This document shows, piece by piece, positions 28,629-37,107 of a DNA stretch of 64,000 nt. The notes beneath the pieces were generated by a model that was not told where the DNA came from, did no database searches, and saw only the letters and a program-made list of their open reading frames with translations. The DNA comes from an uncultured Bacteroidales bacterium (GTDB taxonomy: Bacteria; Bacteroidota; Bacteroidia; Bacteroidales; UBA932): contig CAMVKH010000002.1 of NCBI GenBank assembly GCA_947168065.1, forward strand, positions 186,001 through 250,000. Direction: 5' to 3'. Both the position numbers and the translations under genes were made by a program. The first letter of the stretch is position 1; the number at the start of each line of letters is the position of its first letter.

Positions 28629-30047
28629 TTATTTCCAACCGGTTTTCGGGAGGACGAAGACCATCCGGCGGCCATCGGAAGGGTGGCGGAAACGCAGCTC
28701 GGCGGCATGGAGCATCAGCCGTCCGGCAGACTGGCCGCCATACAGCCGGTCGCCGATGATGGGCCGGTTCAGCCCGGCAGGATGGGCGCAGTGAACGCGG
28801 AGCTGGTGGGTGCGGCCGGTGTAGGGGATGAGTTTCACGCAGGCCGTTCCGTCGGCGCGGAGTTCCAGCACTTCGTAATCGGTGACGGCGGGTTTTCCCT
28901 GCTGCTCATCGACCATCTGCCGGGGACGGTCGTACCAGTCGGGCGCGATGGGAAGCGTGATTTTTCCGCGCTCGCCGGCTGTCAGGGCCTTGCCTCCAGC
29001 CATGATCCAGGCCAGATAGGCCTTGGAAACTTCCCTTTTTTCAAATTGCTGCTGCAAAGCGGCATGGGCTTCGGGCATCTTGGCGAAGACCATGAGGCCG
29101 GAGGTGTCCATGTCGAGGCGGTGGCAGGCCAGGACCGGCGTGCCGCAATAGTCGCTGAGCCAGTCCTGCAGCGATCGGCGGGGCGGGACACCTTCGACCG
29201 GACGGCCGGGTACGGCCAGCATGCCGGCGGGTTTTTCAACGACGATGAGCGAGCTGTCTTCGTAGTGCACGACGGGTTCGGACAGCTGCCAGTGGACGTC
29301 GCTTTCGAGGGGATTGGGCTCGACATCCACGCCCTGGAGCATGTAGCCGAGCAAAGGACCGCACTTGCCGGTGCAGGCCGGGTAGAACGCGCCGGCGCGG
29401 CGGATTTCGCGGGCAGGGGAGGCGCCGTACCAGAATTCGCCGATGGCCAGGGGCTTGAGGCCGTGGGTCAGGGCGTAGTGCAGCAATTTGGGTGCGGCGC
29501 AGTCGCCGGTACCGCCCGGGGGTACGAGGCCGCGGTCGGCGAAAATCTGCCGGATGCTGCGTCGCTCTCCATATCCGTTGACGACGACATATTGTTCGAA
29601 GAGCCAGTCCTGCAGTCTTCTGGATTCTTCGGCCGAGGAACTCCGGATGTCTTCCGGCTTCCAGTCAAAGATCGGCGGCACGAATCCTTCGACATAGGCG
29701 CTGCCGCCTGCCAGTCCAGAAAAAGCATACAAGAATGATCGGGCTTCGCTTGCTCTGGCATCGTTCTGTTCGGGCGAAAAAAAGCCCTCACATCCCGATA
29801 CCACCCGCCGCTGCGCCCTGTCGTAAGCGAGCGACGCAGCGGGTGTTGTTTGGTGCAGCGACCTTTTTTCGGGAGCGAGGCAAACACCAGAGCAGCATAG
29901 CGAGCGCTCTACTTCGAGAACGCCCAGCATCTTGCCTTCGGAAAAGAGCGCGCGGAGCGAGGGCGAGGCATCGATGCGGGCGGTCAAAGCCCGGGCGGCT
30001 TCGACGATGGCGGGAGCGGGCGTGTAGCAGAAAGGATTATTCAACAT
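28629..30047 (-). CDS. RluA-family pseudouridine synthase with long N-terminal extension (472 aa)
   Basis: The C-terminal half is a pseudouridine synthase of the RluA class: EKPAGMLAVPGR starts the domain near residue 270, and the catalytic-loop motif HRLDMDTSGLMVF (Asp nucleophile) is near residue 312, followed by GRTHQLRVH. The first 260 residues have no S4 domain; they include a cysteine cluster (CCSGVC near residue 51) and a FYPACTGKCGPLLGYML segment. This long type is widespread in Bacteroidota. It ends a four-gene minus-strand unit and overlaps the RlmI-like gene by 11 bases. Whether the target is tRNA or 23S rRNA cannot be told. Confidence 0.9.
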   Translation of the reverse strand: MLNNPFCYTPAPAIVEAARALTARIDASPSLRALFSEGKMLGVLEVERSLCCSGVCLAPEKRSLHQTTPAASLAYDRAQRRVVSGCEGFFSPEQNDARASEARSFLYAFSGLAGGSAYVEGFVPPIFDWKPEDIRSSSAEESRRLQDWLFEQYVVVNGYGERRSIRQIFADRGLVPPGGTGDCAAPKLLHYALTHGLKPLAIGEFWYGASPAREIRRAGAFYPACTGKCGPLLGYMLQGVDVEPNPLESDVHWQLSEPVVHYEDSSLIVVEKPAGMLAVPGRPVEGVPPRRSLQDWLSDYCGTPVLACHRLDMDTSGLMVFAKMPEAHAALQQQFEKREVSKAYLAWIMAGGKALTAGERGKITLPIAPDWYDRPRQMVDEQQGKPAVTDYEVLELRADGTACVKLIPYTGRTHQLRVHCAHPAGLNRPIIGDRLYGGQSAGRLMLHAAELRFRHPSDGRRMVFVLPKTGWK

Positions 30048-31245
30048 AGAGGACCAGCCCCTTGAGGTAGGCGCCTTCGGGATGGAAGATGTTGACGGCG
30101 TGGTCGGCAGGCTGGTTGAGACGGTCGATGATGCGGACCCGGCGACCGGTTTCGGCGGCAGCGCTGAAGACGGCCAGCGCGAAAGCCTCGCGGTCCACCA
30201 CCTGCGAGCAGCTGAAGGTGAAGACCAGACCGCCCGGTGCGACGGCGCCGATGGCGGCGGCGTTCAGCCGCTGATAGGCACGCAGGGCGTTGGGAAGGGC
30301 GCCGCGGTGCTTGGCAAAGGCCGGCGGGTCGACAATCATCAGGTCGTAGGCATCTTTCGGCGCCTCTTTGACAAAATCAATGGCATCGCAGCACAACGCG
30401 CGGTGCGGGGCGTCGGCACCGAAGTTCAGGTCGATGTTCTCCTTCACCAGTTCGACGGCCCGCGCCGAACTGTCAACGGAGTCGACGGAGACAGCCCCGC
30501 CCGCCAGGGCGTAGACGCTGAAGCCGCCGGTGTAGCAGAACAGGTTGAGGACACGCCGTCCCCGGGCGTAGCGCTCGACGAGCGCACGGTTTTCCCGCTG
30601 GTCGAGGAAGAATCCGGTCTTCTGGCCTTTTTCCCAGTCCACCAGGAATTTGTGCCCGTTTTCCAGGACGGTGCGCGGACAGAGCGCCGTAGCAGGACCG
30701 GCCTGCCACAGATAGCCGTCGGCCAGCGCAAGACCGGCCTTGAAGGGCGCCGTCCCTTCACTTTTATCGTAGACAGCCAAGAGCCTGTCGCCATAGATCT
30801 TCCTGAGGGCTTCCGCAATGTCCGTGCGGGACAGGAACATGCCTGCGGAATGGGCCTGCAGCACGCAGACGCCGTCGTACCAGTCGATGATCAGGCCAGG
30901 CAGGCCGTCGCCCTCGCCATGGACGAGGCGATAACAGTTCGTGGCAGCGGCATCCGCGAGTCCGACCGCCTTGCGCGCGTCGAGACAGCGCTGCAGCCGT
31001 CCCTGCCAGAATGTGGCATCTGTCACTGCTTGTTCGTTCGGGTCGAAGCTCAGCATCCGCACGGCAATCGAGCCGATCTGGTAGTGTCCCCAGCCCAGGA
31101 ATTCCTTCCGGGTGGAGTAGACGCATACGATGTCGCCTTCGGCCGGGTCGGGACCTTCGATGCCGCCGATGGCCCCCGAGAAGACCCAGGGGTGGAAACG
31201 CAGCAGCGATTCTTCGCGTCCTTTCTTGAGGTAGAGACGTGTCAT
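30037..31245 (-). CDS. Class I SAM-dependent rRNA methyltransferase, RlmI type (402 aa)
   Basis: Cytosine-C5 methyltransferase family of 23S rRNA (RlmI/COG1092). An N-terminal PUA domain (LYLKKGREESLLRFHPWVFSGAI) is followed by an EEHD-like middle domain and a Rossmann methylase: NRALVERYARGRRVLNLFCYTGGFSVYALAGGA for SAM, then MIVDPPAFAKHR and a FTFSCSQVV motif with the likely catalytic cysteine. The start MTRLYLKK at 31245 overlaps the stop of the exonuclease gene (ATGA). Size is right for the family. Target position is inferred from homologs. Confidence 0.9.
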   Translation of the reverse strand: MTRLYLKKGREESLLRFHPWVFSGAIGGIEGPDPAEGDIVCVYSTRKEFLGWGHYQIGSIAVRMLSFDPNEQAVTDATFWQGRLQRCLDARKAVGLADAAATNCYRLVHGEGDGLPGLIIDWYDGVCVLQAHSAGMFLSRTDIAEALRKIYGDRLLAVYDKSEGTAPFKAGLALADGYLWQAGPATALCPRTVLENGHKFLVDWEKGQKTGFFLDQRENRALVERYARGRRVLNLFCYTGGFSVYALAGGAVSVDSVDSSARAVELVKENIDLNFGADAPHRALCCDAIDFVKEAPKDAYDLMIVDPPAFAKHRGALPNALRAYQRLNAAAIGAVAPGGLVFTFSCSQVVDREAFALAVFSAAAETGRRVRIIDRLNQPADHAVNIFHPEGAYLKGLVLYVE

Positions 31246-31829
31246 AGGCGTTGGGAGGCGAGCAGGGCCTTGTACATCTTGACGCAGATCCAGGCGTCGG
31301 TGGCGGCGTAGAGCTGCTGGGCGTCGGACAGGGGCTCCGCTTCCCAGTTGGAACACTGCTGTGCCTTGGAGACCTTGCAGCCCAGGATGATGGCGGCCAT
31401 CTTGCGCACACTCTTCTCCTGGATGCCGTAGTCGCCGCCGAAGGACTGCAGGTCCATGAAGCGGTGCGGTTCGAAGGACCGGAAATACTGGAGTCCGTGG
31501 ATGTCTTCATGGACGGCGGCACCGATCTTCGTGATGTAAGGATCGGCCATGATGTCGGCGATTTCCTGGGGCAGGCCGAGTTCGTGGAGACGGAACAGGA
31601 AGGCTTCCGTCTCGCTGGAGAGCTGCAGGAGCGCCGTGTGATGCCGCGGCTGATGAGCCTGGAACACGGGCTTGGTCTCCGTGTCGAAACCGATGAAGCG
31701 TTGGGCCGAAAGGTGCTTGATGGCGTGGGAGAGGTCGCGTCCGGGGCGGGTGATGACGTGGATCTTGCCAGGGAAGGCGGCCAGTTCGAGCTGCTCTATT
31801 TCTTCGGGTGTTATGGTCTCTTGGAACAT
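31242..31829 (-). CDS. DEDD-type 3'-5' exonuclease, RNase D-like (195 aa)
   Basis: Single-domain exonuclease of the DnaQ-like superfamily. The motifs are FIGFDTETKP (Exo I, Asp-Glu, about residue 47), VHEDIHGL (Exo II Asp, about residue 105), and YAATDAWICVKMY (Exo III, YxxxD), so it is the DEDDy subtype. There is no HRDC domain, so it is shorter than RNase D proper. It lies five bases after the racemase gene and is coupled to the methyltransferase gene by an ATGA overlap. A role in RNA trimming suits its rRNA-modifying neighbours, but this is inferred. Confidence 0.88.
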   Translation of the reverse strand: MFQETITPEEIEQLELAAFPGKIHVITRPGRDLSHAIKHLSAQRFIGFDTETKPVFQAHQPRHHTALLQLSSETEAFLFRLHELGLPQEIADIMADPYITKIGAAVHEDIHGLQYFRSFEPHRFMDLQSFGGDYGIQEKSVRKMAAIILGCKVSKAQQCSNWEAEPLSDAQQLYAATDAWICVKMYKALLASQRL

Positions 31830-31834
31830 CGGGT

Positions 31835-33337
31835 CTACTTAAGCGTGGGAGCGATCAGCGCGTAGGAATAGGGAAGGAGTTCCTTGATCCGCTGCAGGTT
31901 GTTCTCGTCGATATTGTCGTGGGAGAAAGGCACCTGCTTGGTGCTCAGCTCCTCGGTGCCGGGCTGCCGGCCGTATTTGAAATCGTGGGTGAGATAGCCT
32001 TCCGGAGTCAGGCAGTTGTCTTCCAGGAGGCTGCTGGGAATCGAGATGTAGGATTCGACCTGGGTGGGGGTGATGCGGAAGGCCAGGTTGCCGTCTTCGC
32101 GGAGGGTCTGGTAGCACTCGAGGGCCGTGTAGACAGCCGGATCGATGAAGGTGACCTCGTCGGCAATCAGTTCCCGGTAGGGATAACGCCCGTCTTCGCG
32201 GTATTCCCGCAGGTATTCGAGCATCTCCTTCAGGGTCTCCAGGTAGAAGGGGTAGTGGGTGCAGCCCAGGATGATGGCGCGGATGGGCGTGGACTTGCCG
32301 CTCTGGCGGTGACGCTCGAGCAGCGTCACGATGTTGTAGCGGGCGTAGTTGGCGGCACTGTTGAGCTGGATGGAAGCGTAAGCGCCGCCCGGTTCGCGGC
32401 GGGCCAGGATCTGGTTGCCGGAAAAGTCGAAGTTGTAGGCGCGCAGCAGGCCGGGACGGATGTCGTCCGGTCCTTCTCCCAGCACGGGGCCGAGGTAGTT
32501 GTTGCTGGGCGCAAAGAGACGGGGATTGACGTAGTCGGGATTGGAATCCACGGCTTCCGCGAAGCCGTCGCCGCCCTCATTGACGATGTCGATGGCCGTG
32601 GTGATTCCCCGGCGTTCCATTTCAGCCCGCAGGGTACGCTCGTAGACACCTGAGGAAATGGTGCCCGGGGTGGCCAGCACGCCGATGGCGAAAGGCGCCG
32701 TATCGGGCTGGATGTCCAGTTCGTCGAGCGTGGCCTTCACGCCGGCGTCGATCACGCCGATCACCTTCACGCCGGTCCCGGACTGGTAGAGCATCGACTT
32801 GATGAGGTTGAGGCCGTAGGCCGTGGCGGTGTTGCAGGCCACCACGATGATCTTGGCCCGTGGCTTGGTGCCGCTGGGCTGCTCCTCGATGCCGTTGACG
32901 AAGTAGTGGTCATTGAGCAGGAAAAGGGCGTCCTTCAGGACCAGTTCCTGGAGGTAGGCGGTGTTGCCCTCGGCTGCGTAATTGCCGTAGGGCATGTTGG
33001 CCTGGTCGGCCAGGTACACGAAATGTTCGCCGGCAAAGTCGAGGATGCTGTCGCGTCCGCCGGTGCCGGTGATGTTGTCGAAGTGGTCGAGGCAGAGCAG
33101 TTTTTCCAGGACGGTAAGTCCGCCGGTGCCCGAGTCGAAGATGCCGATGGGCAGATTCCGCATGTCTGCGGGATACTGTTCGAAGTCCACGTAGAAGCGG
33201 GAGGCGGTATCGTACAACGCCTTGTTGACGATCGGAGGATTGTCGATCGGGATCTGTTTCTGGCCGCAGCCTGCCGCGAAGAGCAGCAGGAGGGAGGCGG
33301 CTGCCAGCATGCCGGAAAGAGAAAAACTGCGATGCAT
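31835..33337 (-). CDS. Lipoprotein of the Asp/Glu racemase (MurI) family (500 aa)
   Basis: A glutamate-racemase fold with an export and lipid-anchoring signal. Residues 1-24 form the signal MHRSFSLSG...LFAAGC (lipid Cys24). The racemase begins PIGIFDSGTGGLTVL near residue 63; both catalytic cysteines are present, Cys168 in VACNTAT and Cys359 in LGCTHYPF. Length is about twice cytoplasmic MurI (265), through insertions between these motifs (about 190 residues apart) and a C-terminal tail. Heads a four-gene operon and is divergent from dacB, a D-Ala-D-Ala carboxypeptidase, fitting a cell-wall role outside the cytoplasm. Activity on D-glutamate is inferred. Confidence 0.85.
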   Translation of the reverse strand: MHRSFSLSGMLAAASLLLLFAAGCGQKQIPIDNPPIVNKALYDTASRFYVDFEQYPADMRNLPIGIFDSGTGGLTVLEKLLCLDHFDNITGTGGRDSILDFAGEHFVYLADQANMPYGNYAAEGNTAYLQELVLKDALFLLNDHYFVNGIEEQPSGTKPRAKIIVVACNTATAYGLNLIKSMLYQSGTGVKVIGVIDAGVKATLDELDIQPDTAPFAIGVLATPGTISSGVYERTLRAEMERRGITTAIDIVNEGGDGFAEAVDSNPDYVNPRLFAPSNNYLGPVLGEGPDDIRPGLLRAYNFDFSGNQILARREPGGAYASIQLNSAANYARYNIVTLLERHRQSGKSTPIRAIILGCTHYPFYLETLKEMLEYLREYREDGRYPYRELIADEVTFIDPAVYTALECYQTLREDGNLAFRITPTQVESYISIPSSLLEDNCLTPEGYLTHDFKYGRQPGTEELSTKQVPFSHDNIDENNLQRIKELLPYSYALIAPTLK

Positions 33338-33341
33338 GATT

Positions 33342-33375
33342 TTTGGTTTTTATCTGGCAAAATTACTAATTTTGC
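33342..33375. promoter_or_regulatory. Back-to-back promoters forming a 19-bp palindrome
   Basis: Minus-strand TAATTTTG (33358-33365) and plus-strand TAATTTTG (33367-33374) abut with one base between, giving the perfect palindrome GCAAAATTACTAATTTTGC at 33357-33375. A TTTG at 33342-33345, 21 bases upstream of the plus-strand element, fits a -33 box. The arrangement makes the racemase and dacB promoters mutually exclusive for polymerase binding. Confidence 0.6.
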
Positions 33376-33394
33376 TGAATATAAAGAAACGGAT

Positions 33395-34888
33395 ATGAAA
33401 AAGTCGCTTGCGGCAGTTCTGCTGCTTCTTCCCCTGGCCCTTTTCGGGCAGAACCGTGTCCAGCAATATATTGACGGGCAGATGAAAACCGATTCGCTGC
33501 TGATCAACGCCGTCGTCGGCATCCTGGCCGTCGACGAGAACGGCGCGGAGATTGCCGCCTGGAATCCCGACATGCCCATGCTGACGGCTTCCACGATGAA
33601 GACCATCACCACCGGCCTCGGCTACGAAGTGCTGGGACCGGACTACCGTTTCTCCACGCGGATCGCCTATGACGGATGGATCGACAAGGGTGTGCTGCAC
33701 GGCAACCTCTACATCGTGGGCGGCGCCGATCCGACGCTCGGCTCCCGCGACACCATCGCCTTCCCGATCGATTCGATCTTCGGCATCTGGGCGAAGGCGG
33801 TCACGGACGCCGGCATCCGACGCATCGACGGCCGCATCATCGGCGATGACCGCATCTACGAAGAGGAGTCGATTCCGAGCAGCTGGTCGTACGGCAACAT
33901 CGGCTACGACTACGGCAGCGGCACATCCGGCCTCTCTTTCTGCGAAAACCTGTCCTATTTCGAAATCGAGGCGGGGGAGGTGGTCGGCGACCCCGTGCGC
34001 ATCACGCCCGTCGGTCCCCATTCCCCGAACATGACGTATATCAACGAAGTGACGACGGGCGAAAAGGGTGACGGCGACAATACCGAGTACTACGCTTCCA
34101 GCATCTCGCCGATCGGCAAGTTCGTGGGTACTTTCGGCATCGACGCCCGGCCGCGCACGCTGGCACAGTCCAACAAATATGGTCCGGTCACCTGCGCCAC
34201 CGAATTTGCGGCCTTCCTGCGTACGCTGGGCATCGGCTGCAAGGGTACCACCGACGTGCGGGAGATGGCCTATGACTACTCCGTCCCGCCGCAGCAGAGC
34301 CTGACGTACATCGCAGAGACTTTCTCGCCCGAACTCCGCCACATCGTCAAGGTCACAAATACCATCAGCAACAACTTCTTCGCCGAGACCATCTTCAAGA
34401 TGGTGGGCAAGACCCTGCTCGAACGGAAGACGGGCGGCGAGTGGATGAACGTGTCCTACAGCCAGGCGAGCCAGATCATCGCGGAGTACCTCCAGGACCG
34501 CGGCGTCTCGACCTACGGCTACACGCAGGACGACGGCAGCGGCCTCTCACGCCAGAACTACGTGTCGCCCCGCTTCTTCACGCGCTTCTATGCGATGATG
34601 GCCCAGAGCCCGGACTTCCCGGAGTATCTGGCGAGTTTCCCCGGCCCGGGCCGTCCCGGCACTCTGCAGACGGTGCTCCGCAAGGCGGATCCGGAGCTCA
34701 AGAAGACCATCTTCGCCAAGAGCGGCTCCCTGTCGAGTGTCCGCTGCTACGCCGGCTACGTCGATTCCAGGCGCGGCCTGTTGCGTTTTGCGATCCTGGT
34801 GAACAACTATGCATGCCCCACCAGCCGCGTGCAGCCCAAGATCGAGGGCTTCATGGAAGAGCTGGCCAAATACGGAGACAAACAATAA
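33395..34888 (+). CDS. dacB: D-alanyl-D-alanine carboxypeptidase/endopeptidase (PBP4, S13)
   Basis: Periplasmic penicillin-binding protein that trims or opens peptidoglycan cross-links. Signal peptide (ALFGQ, about residue 19), then the active-site SxxK as STMK (Ser66, Lys69), the SxN motif as SNN within NTISNNFFAE, and the KTG motif as KSGSLS near residue 441. This SNN/KSG set is that of S13 enzymes. The length of 497 suits the family, which has a large insert between the first two motifs. The start at 33395 begins the signal peptide; the frame open upstream belongs to the opposite gene. Cell-wall context is strengthened by the divergent racemase. Confidence 0.93.
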   Translation: MKKSLAAVLLLLPLALFGQNRVQQYIDGQMKTDSLLINAVVGILAVDENGAEIAAWNPDMPMLTASTMKTITTGLGYEVLGPDYRFSTRIAYDGWIDKGVLHGNLYIVGGADPTLGSRDTIAFPIDSIFGIWAKAVTDAGIRRIDGRIIGDDRIYEEESIPSSWSYGNIGYDYGSGTSGLSFCENLSYFEIEAGEVVGDPVRITPVGPHSPNMTYINEVTTGEKGDGDNTEYYASSISPIGKFVGTFGIDARPRTLAQSNKYGPVTCATEFAAFLRTLGIGCKGTTDVREMAYDYSVPPQQSLTYIAETFSPELRHIVKVTNTISNNFFAETIFKMVGKTLLERKTGGEWMNVSYSQASQIIAEYLQDRGVSTYGYTQDDGSGLSRQNYVSPRFFTRFYAMMAQSPDFPEYLASFPGPGRPGTLQTVLRKADPELKKTIFAKSGSLSSVRCYAGYVDSRRGLLRFAILVNNYACPTSRVQPKIEGFMEELAKYGDKQ

Positions 34889-34909
34889 CAAACATAACCC
34901 TTCTTTATA

Positions 34910-36106
34910 ATGCTTACCTTATCTAAGAAAGCGCAGGCCATGCCTGCTTCGCCGATCCGTAAACTCGTTCCCTTCGCCGACGCTGCGAAGAAGCGCGGGA
35001 TCAAAGTCTATCACCTGAACATCGGCCAGCCCGACATCGAATCGCCGAAAGAGGCGCTCGATGCGGTGAAGAACAACGACCTGAAGGTCGTGGCGTATGC
35101 CAAGTCCGGCGGCAACGACTCGCTGCGGGAAGGCCTGGCCCGTTACTACAAGGGCATCGGCATTTCTGTGGAAGCCGCTGACATCAACATCACCAACGGT
35201 GGCAGCGAGGCCCTGCAGATCGCTCTTTCGGTGACTTGCGATCCCGATGACGAGGTGATCGTCTTCGAACCTTTCTATACCAATTACAATTCCTTCGCGC
35301 TGCAGAATGACGTGAAACTCGTGCCCATCACCACGCGCATCGAAGACGGCTTCGCGCTGCCGCCGATGAGCGAGGTCGAGAAGCACATCACGCCGAAGAC
35401 CAAAGGCGTGGTGATCTGCAACCCGGGCAACCCCACGGGCTGCCTCTACACGAAAGAAGCGTTGCTGGAGCTGGGCGAAATCGCGAAGAAATACCAGTTG
35501 TTCATCTACGCGGACGAGGTGTATCGTGAATTCTGCTATACCGATGCGCCGCACTTCTCCTGCATGCATATTCCCGGCCTGGAGCAGAACGTCATCCTGC
35601 TCGACTCCGTGTCGAAGCGCTACAGCCTCTGCGGCGCGCGCATCGGTTACCTCGTGTCGCGCAACAAGGATGTAATGGCCGCCGTCATGCGTTATGCACA
35701 GGCCCGCCTCTGCTCGCCGTCCTACGGCCAGATTGCCGCCGAAGGTGCACTCGACGCCCCGGCTTCCTATTTCAAGGCTGTGCGTGACGAATACATCCAC
35801 CGCCGCGACGTGCTGATCGACGGCCTGCAGAAGATGAAGGGCGTCATCGCCCCGCGCCCGATGGGTGCCTTCTACGCCGCCGCGCAGCTCCCGGTCGACG
35901 ATGCCGAGAAGTTTGCCAAATGGCTGCTCGAAGAGTTCAACTACAATGGAGAGACCGTGATGGTCGCCCCGATGGCCGGCTTCTATGCCACCAAGGGCTT
36001 GGGTACGAACCAGATCCGCCTGGCCTATGTCCTTAAGGAAGAAGACCTGAAGCACGCCCTGGTGTGCCTCGAAAAAGCCCTTGAAACCTATCCGGGCCGC
36101 GTTTAG
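34910..36106 (+). CDS. PLP-dependent class I aminotransferase (398 aa)
   Basis: Aspartate-aminotransferase-like enzyme of the cytoplasm. Signatures: NIGQPDIESP near residue 41, ITNGGSEALQIALS for the cofactor phosphate region, NPGNPTGCLYT, YADEVYREF with the PLP-binding Asp/Tyr, and SVSKRYSLCGARIGYL where the lysine of SVSKR forms the internal aldimine. The amino acid used is not deducible; candidates are aspartate, aromatic or branched-chain substrates. It lies 21 bases after dacB and 16 bases before the phosphatase gene, apparently one transcript. Confidence 0.92.
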   Translation: MLTLSKKAQAMPASPIRKLVPFADAAKKRGIKVYHLNIGQPDIESPKEALDAVKNNDLKVVAYAKSGGNDSLREGLARYYKGIGISVEAADINITNGGSEALQIALSVTCDPDDEVIVFEPFYTNYNSFALQNDVKLVPITTRIEDGFALPPMSEVEKHITPKTKGVVICNPGNPTGCLYTKEALLELGEIAKKYQLFIYADEVYREFCYTDAPHFSCMHIPGLEQNVILLDSVSKRYSLCGARIGYLVSRNKDVMAAVMRYAQARLCSPSYGQIAAEGALDAPASYFKAVRDEYIHRRDVLIDGLQKMKGVIAPRPMGAFYAAAQLPVDDAEKFAKWLLEEFNYNGETVMVAPMAGFYATKGLGTNQIRLAYVLKEEDLKHALVCLEKALETYPGRV

Positions 36107-36122
36107 CGGCACAATTGCCCGA

Positions 36123-36977
36123 ATGAAACACGTATCCGCCTCATCCCAGTTTATCCATCAGGTTCTTCCCGTCAAGGGAATCGCCAATGCACGGGATTTG
36201 GGCGGATACGAAGTGTCGGGAGGCTATCGCGTCAAATCGGGGATGCTCTTCCGGTCCGCCCACCTGGCCGGGGCGAAAGACGCGGACCTCGCTTTCCTGA
36301 ACTGTCTTTCCATCGGAACTGTCGTGGATTTCCGGATGGACAGGGAAAAGTTGAAGAAACAGGACCGGGTGATTCCCGGGGCCCGGTATAGGGACATGCC
36401 CCTCGACGCCGGCGGCGCCATGTCGGCCAGCATCACCGAAGAGGAGGCGCGGAAGTTCATGGGCAGGAAGAAGGAGTTCAACGTCCGGAAACTTATCGTG
36501 CCCGCGGCTTTCAATGAAAAGGCGAAAGCCATCGCGCGTGAAATGTATCCCACCCTCTTCTTCTATCCGGACTGCCAGCGTCAGATGGCCGCTTTCCTGC
36601 ACCTGGTGGTGGAGGAGGGCGACAAACCCATCCTCTTCCATTGCACCCAGGGCAAGGACCGTACGGGTATCGCCTCGGCGTTGCTCCTGGCGGCGCTCGG
36701 GGCGGACCGGAAAACCATCGTGACCGACTTCGATATGACCAACCGTTTCTATGAGAAGGATGTCAGGAAATTCACCCGCCGCGTGCGATTCTGGGGAGGC
36801 AGGGAAGAAGAAATAGCTGTGGTCAAGGCGTTCATGGGGGCCAATACGGAGAACTTCATCAAGGCCCTGGACGCGGTCGACGCGCAGTACGGCTCCATGG
36901 AGGCTTACCTGAAAGGTCCCATGGAACTGACGGACGCCGACATCCGGACATTGAGGACACGCTATCTCGAGAAATAA
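36123..36977 (+). CDS. Tyrosine/serine protein phosphatase, Y_phosphatase3 family (284 aa)
   Basis: Cysteine-based phosphatase. The P-loop HCTQGKDRTG (about residues 177-186) is complete with the catalytic Cys and Arg, and the early GIANARDLGGYEVSGG plus LFRSAHL are typical of the bacterial LipA/PtpB-like PF13350 group. Such enzymes accept phosphotyrosine, phosphoserine or phosphoinositides. The start at 36123 avoids overlap with the aminotransferase gene; the in-frame ATG at 36081 would overlap it by 26 bases. No signal peptide is seen. The substrate is unknown. Confidence 0.88.
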   Translation: MKHVSASSQFIHQVLPVKGIANARDLGGYEVSGGYRVKSGMLFRSAHLAGAKDADLAFLNCLSIGTVVDFRMDREKLKKQDRVIPGARYRDMPLDAGGAMSASITEEEARKFMGRKKEFNVRKLIVPAAFNEKAKAIAREMYPTLFFYPDCQRQMAAFLHLVVEEGDKPILFHCTQGKDRTGIASALLLAALGADRKTIVTDFDMTNRFYEKDVRKFTRRVRFWGGREEEIAVVKAFMGANTENFIKALDAVDAQYGSMEAYLKGPMELTDADIRTLRTRYLEK

Positions 36978-36978
36978 T

Positions 36979-37009
36979 TTTGTGTATTTCAATTTATTGC
37001 GTATCTTTG
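36979..37009 (+). promoter_or_regulatory. Promoter of rplU-rpmA (-33 TTTG and -7 TATCTTTG)
   Basis: TTTG at 36979-36982 and TATCTTTG at 37002-37009 are separated by 19 bases, the full Bacteroidota consensus. Transcription would start near 37016, giving a 90-base leader. Confidence 0.75.
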
Positions 37010-37031
37010 CAACCCAAAACATTGATTAGAA

Positions 37032-37082
37032 AACCGTTAAGCTAGTGATTAAGAGATAGTTAAAGGCTATCCGCTTACGGTT
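37032..37082 (+). promoter_or_regulatory. Structured 5' leader of rplU
   Basis: Outer stem of ten pairs: 37032-37042 (AACCGTTAAGC, one bulged T) with 37073-37082 (GCTTACGGTT). An inner hairpin GATAG/CTATC (37055-37059 with 37067-37071) lies within its loop. A nested structure before a ribosomal-protein operon suggests autoregulation by L21 or L27; no known family is claimed. Confidence 0.45.
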
Positions 37083-37107
37083 ATAAATTTTTAAACAAAA
37101 TTTATTT

